From positions 1 through 64,000 of the forward strand of contig NZ_JABWCS010000208.1 of NCBI RefSeq assembly GCF_013359945.1: 64,000 bases of DNA, read 5' to 3'. This stretch comes from Paenibacillus agri (lineage in GTDB: Bacteria; Bacillota; Bacilli; Paenibacillales; Paenibacillaceae). Made by a program: the position numbers and the translations under genes. The notes beneath the pieces were generated by a model. It was not told the origin of the DNA. It did no database searches and saw nothing but the letters and a program-made list of their open reading frames with translations. Below are positions 43,706 through 52,377 of this stretch, piece by piece (within the stretch, counting starts at the first letter, position 1; each line of letters starts with the position of its first letter).

Positions 43706-45447
43706 TGTCCAGACTCCTCACTCGATAACTGGGACAGGCAGATTTCTTTATACTCTGCACAGCTGTCCATCAGTTCTTCATGACTTCCGATGCCGGCAAT
43801 CCGCCCCTCCTCAAATACGATAATTTTATCCGATTGCCGTACCGTGCTTACCCGTTGGGACACCACAAGCACGGTCATTTCCCGGCTGTATTCTTTTAGC
43901 GCCTTGCGCAGTGCTGCATCTGTGGCAAAATCAAGCGCGCTAGATGAGTCATCCAGTATCAGAACCTGTGGCTTACGGATGACAGCGCGTGCGATAGTCA
44001 GACGCTGTTTCTGTCCGCCGGACAGATTCATTCCTCCTCTGGACACCTTGGTATTCAGTCCTTCCGGCAGCTTGTGAATAAATTCAGCTGCTTGGGCTAC
44101 TTCGGCTGCCCGCAGGATCTCCTCTTCTGTTGCCCCTTCATTACCCCAGCGGATATTATCCGCGATAGTGCCCGTGAATAGCAGTGCTTTCTGCGGAACA
44201 ATCGCAATCTTCTCCCGCAGCCGGGAGAGCGGATACTCTCTAACATCCAGGCCATCCACAGTGATGCTTCCCTCCACTGCATCATAGAAACGGGGAATCA
44301 GATTCACAAAGGTAGACTTCCCGGAACCGGTACTGCCGATCAGTCCAATCGTCTCCCCCCTATTTATAACCGCAGAGATATTATCCAGTGCCAGCTCACC
44401 GGTACTGCTGTATCCGAAGGACACTTGGTCAAAGGCAATCTTGGGTACCTCCCGGTGACCGGCAGGCTCGCTAAGACCGGTGTCTTGTACCGAGGAAGTT
44501 ACCGCCAGCACTTCATTGATTCGGCTCGCTGAAGAAGATGCCTTGGTGAAAATGATTACCAGATTGGAGACCACAATCAGTGCCAGTAGGATCTGCGTAA
44601 CATAGTTGATAAAAGCAATGATCTCCCCTTGCGAGAGACGGCCGCTATCGATGTGAAAGCCACCGGCCCAAAGGATAGCTATAATCGCTGCGTTCACCAC
44701 TAATGTGGTGAGCGGTCCCAGCCAGGCAGAGATGCGTCCAACCCGAATCGCCGTAGCTGTCAAATCATCGGAGGACTCTGCAAAACGAGCGCGCTCCTGG
44801 CGGCTCTTGGCAAAAGCGCGAATAACACGCAGACCGGACAGATTCTCGCTCAGTACCAGTGCCAATGCATCCAGCTTCTTCTGATACAGGCGATATAATG
44901 GAGATGTCCGACTGATAATCAAGTATAGAATAATCCCGAATACGGGCGTGGCTGCCAGCAGAATCAGGGACAACCGGAAGTCGAGAATCATGGACATGAT
45001 AATCGCTCCGATACAGATAAACGGTGCCCGGATCACCAGGCGGATCAGCATGGCAACGGCCAGTTGCAGCTGATTCACGTCATTCGTGATCCGGTTGATC
45101 AACGAAGGCGTCCCAAAGGTATCCAGTTCGGCATAAGACAATGACGAGATGTGACGAAACATCTTGTTGCGAAGCGTGGTACCAAAACCCTGTGAGGCCC
45201 GGGCAGCATAATACTGGCAGATCATCGAGCAGCCGAAGCCGAGGAGCGACATCAGGAGCATCAGCCCGCCCATCCGGTACACATATCCGCTGTCCTGATG
45301 CCCGATTCCATTATTGATAATCAGGGCAACAAAGGTTGGCAGCAGCAGCTCCAGGATCGCCTCCAGCAGCTTGAAGATGGGGCCGATGATGGCTTCTTTT
45401 CGATACGGTTTTAAATACACAGCAATTTTGAACACAGGAATCCACAC
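43702..45447 (-). CDS. ABC exporter half-transporter, degenerate-site subunit (Asp Walker B)
   Basis: A 581-residue half-transporter with six membrane helices and a C-terminal ATPase. Walker A is GSTGSGKST, the signature is the standard LSGGQKQRLTIARA, but Walker B ends LILDDSSSALD, so the catalytic Glu is Asp. This matches the non-catalytic half of heterodimeric exporters. It is the first gene of the two-gene operon. Conservation of the altered residues in complementary positions across the two genes strongly suggests they work together. Confidence 0.94.
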   Translation of the reverse strand: MWIPVFKIAVYLKPYRKEAIIGPIFKLLEAILELLLPTFVALIINNGIGHQDSGYVYRMGGLMLLMSLLGFGCSMICQYYAARASQGFGTTLRNKMFRHISSLSYAELDTFGTPSLINRITNDVNQLQLAVAMLIRLVIRAPFICIGAIIMSMILDFRLSLILLAATPVFGIILYLIISRTSPLYRLYQKKLDALALVLSENLSGLRVIRAFAKSRQERARFAESSDDLTATAIRVGRISAWLGPLTTLVVNAAIIAILWAGGFHIDSGRLSQGEIIAFINYVTQILLALIVVSNLVIIFTKASSSASRINEVLAVTSSVQDTGLSEPAGHREVPKIAFDQVSFGYSSTGELALDNISAVINRGETIGLIGSTGSGKSTFVNLIPRFYDAVEGSITVDGLDVREYPLSRLREKIAIVPQKALLFTGTIADNIRWGNEGATEEEILRAAEVAQAAEFIHKLPEGLNTKVSRGGMNLSGGQKQRLTIARAVIRKPQVLILDDSSSALDFATDAALRKALKEYSREMTVLVVSQRVSTVRQSDKIIVFEEGRIAGIGSHEELMDSCAEYKEICLSQLSSEESGQ

Positions 45448-45530
45448 CTAACCTAAGAAGTAGTATTTGATTTTTCTATAAGACCAGTTATGATTATGTC
45501 ATATCTTTTTTCATATTAATAATATTTGAT

Positions 45531-45549
45531 TCGTATCAGTGCGATACGA
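45531..45549. promoter_or_regulatory. Inverted repeat in the LysR / exporter divergent region
   Basis: TCGTATC-N5-GATACGA, a perfect 7-bp-arm repeat with a T-N11-A-like shape, 28 bases ahead of the LysR start codon. It is a likely binding site for the LysR protein acting on both directions. Confidence 0.6.
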
Positions 45550-45576
45550 TATACATATCTCAACTGGAGGTTTCCC

Positions 45577-46440
45577 ATGGACATCAGGCAGCTCAAATAC
45601 TTTTTGGCTATCGCCGAGGAAGGTCAAATCACTTCCGCTGCACGCAAGCTGCAGATGGCCCAGCCACCTCTGAGCCAGCAGCTCAAGCTTCTTGAAGATG
45701 AGCTCGGCGTCAAGCTCTTCGAGCGTGGCCCCCGTAGCGTACAGCTCACCGATGCAGGCATCATTCTACGAAACCGGGCGCAGCAGATTCTGGAGCTGGC
45801 CGACTCCACTACCCGGGAGATTAATGACTTCGCCAAAGGTATGAAAGGAACGATTACTGTCGGGACCGTCTCCTCCTCCGGCGCGACGCTGCTTCAGGAT
45901 AGACTGCGCGAATTCCACAAAATGTATGCTGGTATCAAATTTGAAATTCATGAAGGCAATACTTTTATGGTAATAGACCTTCTCAATAAAGGAATCGTAG
46001 AGGTCGGCATTGTCCGCACTCCTTTTAACACTACGAATCTTGAATGCAAATACAGCAGTGCAGAGCCTATGATCGCCGTGATGACCCCCGACTACGATTG
46101 GAGCGAGGGTGAAGCATTCATGGAGGTTGGTGAGCTGCAAAACAAACCGCTGATCATTTATCGGCGGTTCGAACAGCTAATCCGCGAAGCCTGTATCGAT
46201 CAGGGCTTTGAACCCTCCTTCTTCTGCATGAATGATGATGCCCGTACCACACTGCTCTGGGCCAACGCCGGGCTGGGTGTCGGTATTATTCCCAAATCTG
46301 CCTTTGGACTCGTGAATAACAGTAATTTGTTGTACAAGGAGATTCGCAGCGAGACGCTGCGCACCCGCGTTGCTGCCATCTGGATGAAGGACAAATATCT
46401 CTCCTCGCTGGCAGCCAAATTTATTGAATGCTTTGGCTAA
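45577..46440 (+). CDS. LysR-family transcriptional regulator
   Basis: A 287-residue regulator: winged HTH at residues 1-60 (FLAIAEEGQITSAARKLQMA then PPLSQQLKLLEDELG) and a two-lobe effector domain. The start MDIRQLKYF has TGGAGG 6 bases upstream. It diverges from the heterodimeric ABC exporter operon, so it is a good candidate to control it. The effector is unknown. Confidence 0.95.
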   Translation: MDIRQLKYFLAIAEEGQITSAARKLQMAQPPLSQQLKLLEDELGVKLFERGPRSVQLTDAGIILRNRAQQILELADSTTREINDFAKGMKGTITVGTVSSSGATLLQDRLREFHKMYAGIKFEIHEGNTFMVIDLLNKGIVEVGIVRTPFNTTNLECKYSSAEPMIAVMTPDYDWSEGEAFMEVGELQNKPLIIYRRFEQLIREACIDQGFEPSFFCMNDDARTTLLWANAGLGVGIIPKSAFGLVNNSNLLYKEIRSETLRTRVAAIWMKDKYLSSLAAKFIECFG

Positions 46441-46463
46441 GACGTAAGCTTTATAGAGAACGC

Positions 46464-46502
46464 AAATAACCCGTCCTGGTATGCACCAGAGACGGGTTAT
46501 TT
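46464..46502. terminator. Bidirectional terminator between the LysR gene and htpG
   Basis: AAATAACCCGTC pairs perfectly with GACGGGTTATTT; both ends are A/T-rich, serving two convergent genes. Confidence 0.85.
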
Positions 46503-46534
46503 ACTCTTTATAGAGGTGTTAATTGGCTACGCAA

Positions 46535-48415
46535 TTACACCATGATTTTGCAAATATCGTTCGTGAACTGCACAGGATCGCCTACCTGCAGACCTTCAAT
46601 CAACAGAGCTTGGTTGTACAGCAGGTTCGTGTACAGACTCAGCTTCTCTTTATCATTGTCCGAAGCCGCCTTCAGGGACTGGAACACTTCGTGATTGATA
46701 TTGATCTCCAGCACCTTGTCTGCTTGCACTTCCTGGCCGTTCGGCATGGATTTCAGGATTTTCTCCATCTCGATGGTCAGCTCGCCTTCAGTGGAGAGAC
46801 AGACTGGATGAGTCTTAAGGCGTTTAGAAGCCTTGACATCCTTAACCTTGCCGGACAGAATGCCCTTCATTGCTTCGAATAGCTCTTTGTTCTCATTCTC
46901 TTCAGCATCGGTAGGCTTGTCTGCAGCATCAGTCTCGATGCCAAGATCGCCGCTGGAGACGGATCTGAATTCTTTTTCCTTGTAAGACGTAATCATCTTG
47001 ATCGCGAATTCATCGATATCATCGGTGAAGTAGAGAATTTCATAGCCTTTATCAGCAACCAGTTCGGTCTGTGGCAGCTTCTCGATACGCTCTACGGACT
47101 CACCTGCGGCATAATAGATATACTTCTGATCTTCCGGCATTCTTGACACATATTCGTCCAGTGTAACCAGCTTCTTCTCTGTGGAAGAGTAGAACATCAG
47201 CAGGTCCTGCAGCGTGTCCTTATGCATGCCGTAATCGTTATATACACCGAATTTAAGCTGTCTGCCGAAGGCGCTGTAGAACTGATTGTATTTCTCTCTT
47301 TCGTCCTTAAGCAGGCTTTGCAGCTGGCTCTTGATCTTGTTCTTAATGTTCTTGGCAATCAAAGTCAGCTGGCGGTCATGCTGCAGCAGCTCTCGGGAAA
47401 TGTTCAGCGACAGATCTTCTGAATCTACCATCCCTTTGACAAAGCTGAAGTAATCCGGCAGCAAATCGCTACATTTGTCCATGATCAGGACGCCGTTGGA
47501 GTACAGCTCCAGGCCCTTCTCATATTCCTTAGTATAGTAGTCAAACGGCGTATTCTCAGGGATAAACAGAATCGCGTTATAGACAACCGCACCGTCTGCA
47601 CTGATGTGAATGTGCTTGAGCGGCTGGTCGAAACCGTAGCGCTTCTCGGCATAGAAATTGTTATAATCCTCGTCCGTCAGCTCGTTCTTATTCTTCCGCC
47701 AGATCGGCACCATGCTGTTCACGGTTTGTTCTTCGGAGATTTCCTCGAACTCGTTCTCGCTGTCAGCCTTAGGCTGGCTGGTGGTGATATCCATCTTGAT
47801 CGGGAAGCGGATGAAGTCAGAGTATTTCTTGATGATAGACTTCAGACGATACTCTTCCAGGTATTCATCATATTGATCTTCTTCGGTGTTCGCCTTGATC
47901 TTCAGTGTGATCTCGGTACCGACACTGTCTTTCTCAGCCGGTTCGATGGTATAGCCGTCAGCGCCTTTGGATTCCCATTTGAACGCTTCACTGCTGCCCA
48001 GCGCCTTACTGATAACCGTTACATCGTCTGCGACCATAAAGGCGGAATAGAAGCCAACACCGAACTGACCGATAATGTTATGGCCGTCCTTCGCTTCATT
48101 CGCTTCCTTGAAGGCCAGGGAGCCGCTCTTCGCGATAACGCCAAGGTTGTTCTCCAATTCCTCAGCAGTCATACCGATACCTGTATCGGTAATGGTCAGC
48201 GTTCTGTTTGCCTTATCAGCAGTCACTTTAATATAGTAATCTTCTTTATTGAAGACCAGCGAATCGTCGGCTAACGCTTTGTAATAGATTTTATCAATAG
48301 CATCGCTGGCATTCGAGATCAGCTCTCTGAGAAAAATCTCCCGCTGCGTATAGATGGAGTTAATCATCATCTCCAGCAGGCGCTTGGATTCGGCTTTAAA
48401 CTTTTTTTTGGCCAT
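46535..48415 (-). CDS. htpG: Molecular chaperone HtpG (Hsp90)
   Basis: A 626-residue cytosolic Hsp90 homodimer. The N-terminal GHKL ATPase has [14 protein letters not shown] (Glu and Asn of the ATP site), TDTGIGM and the [13 protein letters not shown] lid segment; middle and C-terminal dimerisation domains follow. RBS GAAAGGAG lies close to the ATG. A SigA promoter with a perfect CIRCE element sits about 300 bases upstream, so it should be repressed by HrcA, unlike B. subtilis htpG, which lacks CIRCE. Confidence 0.97.
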   Translation of the reverse strand: MAKKKFKAESKRLLEMMINSIYTQREIFLRELISNASDAIDKIYYKALADDSLVFNKEDYYIKVTADKANRTLTITDTGIGMTAEELENNLGVIAKSGSLAFKEANEAKDGHNIIGQFGVGFYSAFMVADDVTVISKALGSSEAFKWESKGADGYTIEPAEKDSVGTEITLKIKANTEEDQYDEYLEEYRLKSIIKKYSDFIRFPIKMDITTSQPKADSENEFEEISEEQTVNSMVPIWRKNKNELTDEDYNNFYAEKRYGFDQPLKHIHISADGAVVYNAILFIPENTPFDYYTKEYEKGLELYSNGVLIMDKCSDLLPDYFSFVKGMVDSEDLSLNISRELLQHDRQLTLIAKNIKNKIKSQLQSLLKDEREKYNQFYSAFGRQLKFGVYNDYGMHKDTLQDLLMFYSSTEKKLVTLDEYVSRMPEDQKYIYYAAGESVERIEKLPQTELVADKGYEILYFTDDIDEFAIKMITSYKEKEFRSVSSGDLGIETDAADKPTDAEENENKELFEAMKGILSGKVKDVKASKRLKTHPVCLSTEGELTIEMEKILKSMPNGQEVQADKVLEININHEVFQSLKAASDNDKEKLSLYTNLLYNQALLIEGLQVGDPVQFTNDICKIMV

Positions 48416-48719
48416 GAATAAATTGATCTCCTTTCAAGATAAGCATCTTTATAAGACGAATGTATGATCCGAACGTAAGCTCGATCGTCACTACGGTGAA
48501 TGTTTGGACTTTCGGCCGCTGTTGTCCCCAGATTTCTTTATTATAAACCGCTGCTAGCGGTTGAAATCCGGTGAGCTTATGCTTCCGATGAGAGCTTTCC
48601 TTCGGAAAGCTTTCAGGCTGGACGCTCTCGCTGCTACAGTTCCAAACCTTCCCCTTCATTCCTTCTCGCTTTTTGTTAACCTCTTTTATTCGTCTCATAT
48701 GGTCAAAACAACAAAATGA
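48416..48719 (-). other. Long structured htpG leader
   Basis: The 304 bases between CIRCE and htpG contain no supported gene. On the minus strand they include perfect hairpins AGCTTTCC-GAA-GGAAAGCT and AACCGC-N5-GCGGTT, and the near-palindrome GATCGAGCTTACGTTCGGATC split around 48469-48489. The leader may be an interspersed repeat or a regulatory RNA. Confidence 0.5.
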
Positions 48720-48746
48720 TTAGCACTCCACTCCAGTGAGTGCTAA
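48720..48746 (-). promoter_or_regulatory. CIRCE element (HrcA operator)
   Basis: TTAGCACTC-N9-GAGTGCTAA is an exact match to the CIRCE consensus. It lies just downstream of the -10, in the position where HrcA blocks initiation. Confidence 0.97.
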
Positions 48747-48756
48747 CACTTCTTTT

Positions 48757-48786
48757 TATATACCATATAATAATTTTAGATGTCAA
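48757..48786 (-). promoter_or_regulatory. SigA promoter of htpG
   Basis: Minus strand TTGACA (48781-48786), 18 bases, TATATA (48757-48762), followed within 11 bases by CIRCE. Confidence 0.85.
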
Positions 48787-48846
48787 TATATTACTGCATT
48801 TTTGCTAGAATTCCTGGCTTTTCACTGCATGATTCATGTATCACTT

Positions 48847-49743
48847 TCACAGCCCTGCTGCCTGCGTTCCCGCATCCTGCATCAGCATCTGAATCAGAGA
48901 TTGCAGGGGTTGAGACTTCCATTTCTTGGGGTGAATTAGCAATTGCAAATCAAAATGGATTTCAGGATGATTAAAATTCAGCTCGGCCAGATAGCCCCGC
49001 TCAATCTCCTCCTGGGCCACAATCCGTGGAAGCAGCGCAATGCCCAGTCCGTTCATGACACAGCGCTTGATCGCCTCCAGGTTGGACAGCTCGAAGCCTA
49101 TGCGGAACACAATGCCATGCTCCTTGAGCAAATTCTCGAACAGACTCCGGTAAATACAGCTTTCCTCCGAGACAATGAATTCACAATTATTCAAATGCTT
49201 GAGCTTAACGCTGTCCAGTGCAGCCAGTGGATGTCCAACGGGAGCGATTAGTACCAGTGGCTCCTCCCGGATAATCGTGCGGTTCAGGAAGGAATCTGCC
49301 GTGCTGCGGTCCAGCATAAGTCCGATATCAACTTCCCCGTCCTTTATTTTATTGACCAGATTGGCTTCCTGCTGTGTCTGCAGATGAATGTTCAATCCCG
49401 GAAACCGGGTCCGCAGCTGCTGAAGAAAAGGAGGCAAATAAAACGCGGCCAGGGAATCTATCGTTCCGATCGTCAGTGTCCCGCCAATTTGCTGAGCAAT
49501 CGTTTCTTTGGAACGATCATACAAATCCAGCATTTCCACAAACAGCTTTAACAGCTCCTCCCCCGGAGGAGTCAAGCGCAGCTGGCGTCCATGCCTTTCC
49601 ATAAGCGGAACACCATACTCCTTCTCGATCTTCTGGATCTGCATCGTAACGCTCGACTGGGCATAACCCAGCTCCTCGGCGGCACGGGTAAAGCTCTGAC
49701 GCTTAGCTACTTCACGGAATGTTCTCAAGTATGTCAAATCCAT
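48847..49743 (-). CDS. LysR-family transcriptional regulator
   Basis: A 298-residue regulator. The N-terminal HTH reads FREVAKRQSFTRAAEELGYA then SSVTMQIQKIEKEYGVPL; the rest is the LysR substrate-binding fold. It is divergent from the dapA-family gene, and the 118-base region between them holds an imperfect inverted repeat. Control of that gene is inferred from position only. Confidence 0.94.
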   Translation of the reverse strand: MDLTYLRTFREVAKRQSFTRAAEELGYAQSSVTMQIQKIEKEYGVPLMERHGRQLRLTPPGEELLKLFVEMLDLYDRSKETIAQQIGGTLTIGTIDSLAAFYLPPFLQQLRTRFPGLNIHLQTQQEANLVNKIKDGEVDIGLMLDRSTADSFLNRTIIREEPLVLIAPVGHPLAALDSVKLKHLNNCEFIVSEESCIYRSLFENLLKEHGIVFRIGFELSNLEAIKRCVMNGLGIALLPRIVAQEEIERGYLAELNFNHPEIHFDLQLLIHPKKWKSQPLQSLIQMLMQDAGTQAAGL

Positions 49744-49760
49744 AATCTCACCCTAACATC

Positions 49761-49791
49761 AATAATAATGATGATCCATATCATTTATTAT
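49761..49791. promoter_or_regulatory. Imperfect inverted repeat between the LysR and dapA-family genes
   Basis: AATAATGAT and ATCATTTATT arms flank GATCCAT in an AT-rich divergent region. It fits a LysR-type binding site by shape and location; function unproven. Confidence 0.4.
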
Positions 49792-49861
49792 AGATAACAC
49801 CGATGAATTATTCCATGGTAAAGTAATCTTACAGCAACTAAAATGTTGGAGGCCGATAATC

Positions 49862-50755
49862 ATGCTTACAGAACAACAGGTTTTTGGAGTATATGTCCCC
49901 GTGGTCACTCCGTTCAATACAGCCGGTGAAGTTGATCTGGATTCGTATGAGCATTATGTGAACAACATCATTAAGCATAATATTCAGGGTCTGGTTGTAA
50001 ACGGAACCACTGGCGAATCGCCGACGGTTACCGTGGAAGAATTTCAGCTCCTGGTCAATGCATCCCGTGAGCTTTTAAAGCAATCCTCTATCCCGCTTAT
50101 GGTTGGTACTGGAACGAACGATACCGCATCCACTGTAAAACGTACAGAGCTGGCCGGTCATTTGGGCGCAGATGCCGCACTCGTTGTAGTTCCTTATTAC
50201 AGTCGTCCCTCGCAGCAAGGCATTATTGAGCATTTCCGCAAGGCTGCAGAGGTTGGCGTACCGATCATGGCCTATGATATTCCCGGAAGAACCGGTGTTG
50301 GCATGACTGTCGATACAGCACGGACGATTCTGGAGATGGACAATGTTGTTGGTCTAAAAGACTGCTCAGGTTCGCCACTGCTGGTCACCGAGCTGACCAA
50401 ATACGGCTCCAAGCCCATTCTGTGCGGCGATGATCAGCATTTCTTGGATATGCTGGGACGCGGCGCTGCTGGCGGAATGCTGGCTTCGGCGAATGTACGT
50501 CCGGCAGAATTCATCGAGATCTACGAATATTTTGCTTCCGGACAACTGGAGCAGGCCAAAGCGGCCTTCGAGCGTCAGACTCCACTGATCTCTCTGCTAT
50601 TCAAAGAATCCAATCCCGCTCCCATCAAATGGCTGCTTAGCCATACTGGAGTCATTGGTTCCGATACCCTTCGGCTGCCACTGATGTCTATCAGCACCGG
50701 GCTGCAAGAAGAACTTCGTGCGTATCAGGCCGGAGCGCTTGTATCCGGGTTGTAA
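49862..50755 (+). CDS. dapA: 4-hydroxy-tetrahydrodipicolinate synthase family protein
   Basis: A 297-residue TIM-barrel aldolase. Active-site signatures are NGTTGESPT (47-55), catalytic Tyr138 in YDIPGRTGV and Schiff-base Lys166 in GLKDCSG. DapA condenses aspartate semialdehyde with pyruvate for lysine, dipicolinate and wall synthesis. It stands alone with a LysR regulator rather than in a dap operon, so it may be a second copy or another member such as an N-acetylneuraminate lyase-like aldolase; the residues favour DapA. RBS GGAGG precedes the ATG. Confidence 0.88.
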   Translation: MLTEQQVFGVYVPVVTPFNTAGEVDLDSYEHYVNNIIKHNIQGLVVNGTTGESPTVTVEEFQLLVNASRELLKQSSIPLMVGTGTNDTASTVKRTELAGHLGADAALVVVPYYSRPSQQGIIEHFRKAAEVGVPIMAYDIPGRTGVGMTVDTARTILEMDNVVGLKDCSGSPLLVTELTKYGSKPILCGDDQHFLDMLGRGAAGGMLASANVRPAEFIEIYEYFASGQLEQAKAAFERQTPLISLLFKESNPAPIKWLLSHTGVIGSDTLRLPLMSISTGLQEELRAYQAGALVSGL

Positions 50756-50778
50756 CAGTTACGCAATCATCCATATTG

Positions 50779-50828
50779 AAAGGCTGCCCGCTCCGTTTCT
50801 AACGGCTGAAGGCAGCCTTTATTTTTTC
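50779..50828 (+). terminator. Terminator of the dapA-family gene
   Basis: AAAGGCTGCC pairs with GGCAGCCTTT, followed by ATTTTTT. It overlaps the end of the convergent DUF1801 gene. Confidence 0.85.
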
Positions 50829-51286
50829 TTAAGCGTACGTAATCCGTCCTCATATCTTTGTAGATAATCCGCCAGCGAAATCTTGCGGCACAGCTCCGCG
50901 AGCAGATTGTAAGGAATGACCGCTGGATTTTTGAAGCGTATGCAGCTTTTTCCCATATCAAGTTTGGTCTGGACATGCTTCGGGTACTCTTCCTGAAACC
51001 AGGTTAGCACCTCGGGAAAGATATATATGCCCATATGATAAAAAGCGATATGGTTCTTCTGGGAAGCTAAGCTGATAAACGGGAGGGGCTCCTCGGGCTT
51101 CACATGATAACCAGATGGATAGATGCTGTGCGGGACGACATAACCGATCATGTCATAGGTCATGGTCTCTTGGAAGCCTTCCGGCAGATTATCGGAAACC
51201 GTCTTTCTCAATACCTCCATCGCTTGCTGTCGCTCCTCTGGCAGTTGATGAATATAGTCCTCCGGACTGCTGGCATCATACTTCAT
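50819..51286 (-). CDS. DUF1801 domain-containing protein (YdhG-like)
   Basis: A 155-residue small alpha/beta protein with the DUF1801 signature: YIHQLPEERQQAMEVLRKTV at the N-terminus, PEGFQETMTYDMIGYVVP, and the C-terminal GKSCIRFKNPAVIPYNLLAEL. Relatives include YdhG and are of unknown function; some resemble an iron-chaperone fold. RBS GGAGGG precedes the ATG. It is convergent with the dapA-family gene and shares its terminator region. Confidence 0.85.
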   Translation of the reverse strand: MKYDASSPEDYIHQLPEERQQAMEVLRKTVSDNLPEGFQETMTYDMIGYVVPHSIYPSGYHVKPEEPLPFISLASQKNHIAFYHMGIYIFPEVLTWFQEEYPKHVQTKLDMGKSCIRFKNPAVIPYNLLAELCRKISLADYLQRYEDGLRTLKKK

Positions 51287-51407
51287 TATGTACCCTCCAT
51301 TCGCGTTACTTCAATTGTTGACCATCCGCTCTATCATACCAAACCCTGTACCAAACTAAAAATAACGATTAATTGTGCAAGGCTACTATCTGCGAAAAAA
51401 AGCGCAC

Positions 51408-51436
51408 AAAAAAAGCGGAGGATTGCTCCCCCGCTT
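51408..51436 (-). terminator. Terminator of pduL
   Basis: Minus strand AAGCGGGGGAGC-ATCCTCCGCTT hairpin followed by TTTTT. Confidence 0.85.
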
Positions 51437-51460
51437 CTTCAAACTGTATACGTATTAAGA

Positions 51461-52033
51461 CTAGTCGACAATTTCAGCAGTATCGCCATTGTTGGCACCA
51501 GCTGCATTGGCTTCGTCCGTATCAATGTGCATATCCAGTGCAAAGCTGTCGGATACACGCGCAATTACGTTCTCCAGCACGAGACCGCGCTCGCCGCCAA
51601 GGCGAACCTTCAGCAGTTGCTTGTCAGCGATGCCCCAAGCTTCAGCATCGGAAGTATGAAAATGAATATGGCGAGCTGCCACAATAACGCCGGTTTCCAG
51701 TTCCACTTCGCCAGCAGGGCCCTTCAGGGTAATGCCCGGTGTGCCTTCGATATTGCCGGATTCACGAACAGGAGCCTTCACGCCAAGCGCGAATGCATCA
51801 GTACGGGACACTTCCAATTGGGAAGCCGGACGAGCTGGTCCAAGAATTCTTACTTTGTCAAATTTGCCTTTGGTGCCGATTACCGCTACAGTTTCATTCG
51901 CAGCGAATTGGCCGGGTTGGGAGAGGGGTTTGAACTCAGTCAATTGGTAGCCTGGGCCAAACAAAGCCTCCACGTGCTCTTGCGTAAGGTGAATATGTCT
52001 AGCCGACACACCTACGGGTACAGTCTTGCTCAT
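51461..52033 (-). CDS. pduL: Phosphate propanoyltransferase, PduL type
   Basis: A 190-residue zinc phosphotransacylase that moves the acyl group between CoA and phosphate. It shows the duplicated PduL fold: N-terminal VPVGVSARHIHLTQ (histidine zinc ligands) and the later AARHIHFHTSDAE, plus a third His in LDMHIDTDEANAAG. PduL is unrelated to Pta and here occurs without microcompartment shell genes, so it is most likely a general phosphotransacetylase. It is a monocistronic gene. Confidence 0.94.
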   Translation of the reverse strand: MSKTVPVGVSARHIHLTQEHVEALFGPGYQLTEFKPLSQPGQFAANETVAVIGTKGKFDKVRILGPARPASQLEVSRTDAFALGVKAPVRESGNIEGTPGITLKGPAGEVELETGVIVAARHIHFHTSDAEAWGIADKQLLKVRLGGERGLVLENVIARVSDSFALDMHIDTDEANAAGANNGDTAEIVD

Positions 52034-52207
52034 TGTAAGTCACTCCTTGAATTTTCTCTAGTATCTGTACAAGCCACAGAACATTATACAACTAAATACC
52101 CAAAACCTAAAGGAACCTTGTCACTTTTTAAGATAATTTCTTGTATTGGACACATAGAGAAACAATAAATTCCAATTAATTATTATATTAAAGGAGTGAA
52201 TTTTGAT

Positions 52208-52279
52208 ATGAACAGCCTGTGTTATTGGGGTGTTTGGTGGTTTAGCGCGTTTAGTGTGTTTGCTAATTGGCACGTTTAA
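52208..52279 (+). CDS. Possible small aromatic peptide
   Basis: In the 344-base gap between pduL and the dipeptidase, a 23-codon frame starts at ATG with AAGGAGTG about 8 bases upstream. Its product is rich in Trp, Phe and Val (MNSLCYWGVWWFSAFSVF and five more residues). AT-rich sequence upstream could be a promoter. The following 100 bases hold repeated GTTTGGCAC and GTTAAC-like units. It may be a leader peptide, membrane micro-peptide or chance; low confidence. Confidence 0.35.
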   Translation: MNSLCYWGVWWFSAFSVFANWHV

Positions 52280-52377
52280 CGTTTTTAACATCGATTAGTA
52301 TGTTTGGCACTAGTTAACACCTTTGGCCTGTTTGACACGTATTTTGATGCCATTCCGTCCACTATATCCACAAACTT

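Noticed and set aside
48396..48698. 100-codon frame in the htpG leader, overlapping htpG
   Set aside because: No ribosome site ahead of its ATG, product unlike a protein family, and it reads through the leader hairpins.
51104..52168. 354-codon plus-strand open frame
   Set aside because: It spans the antisense strands of the DUF1801 gene, a terminator and pduL, so it is a shadow of real genes.
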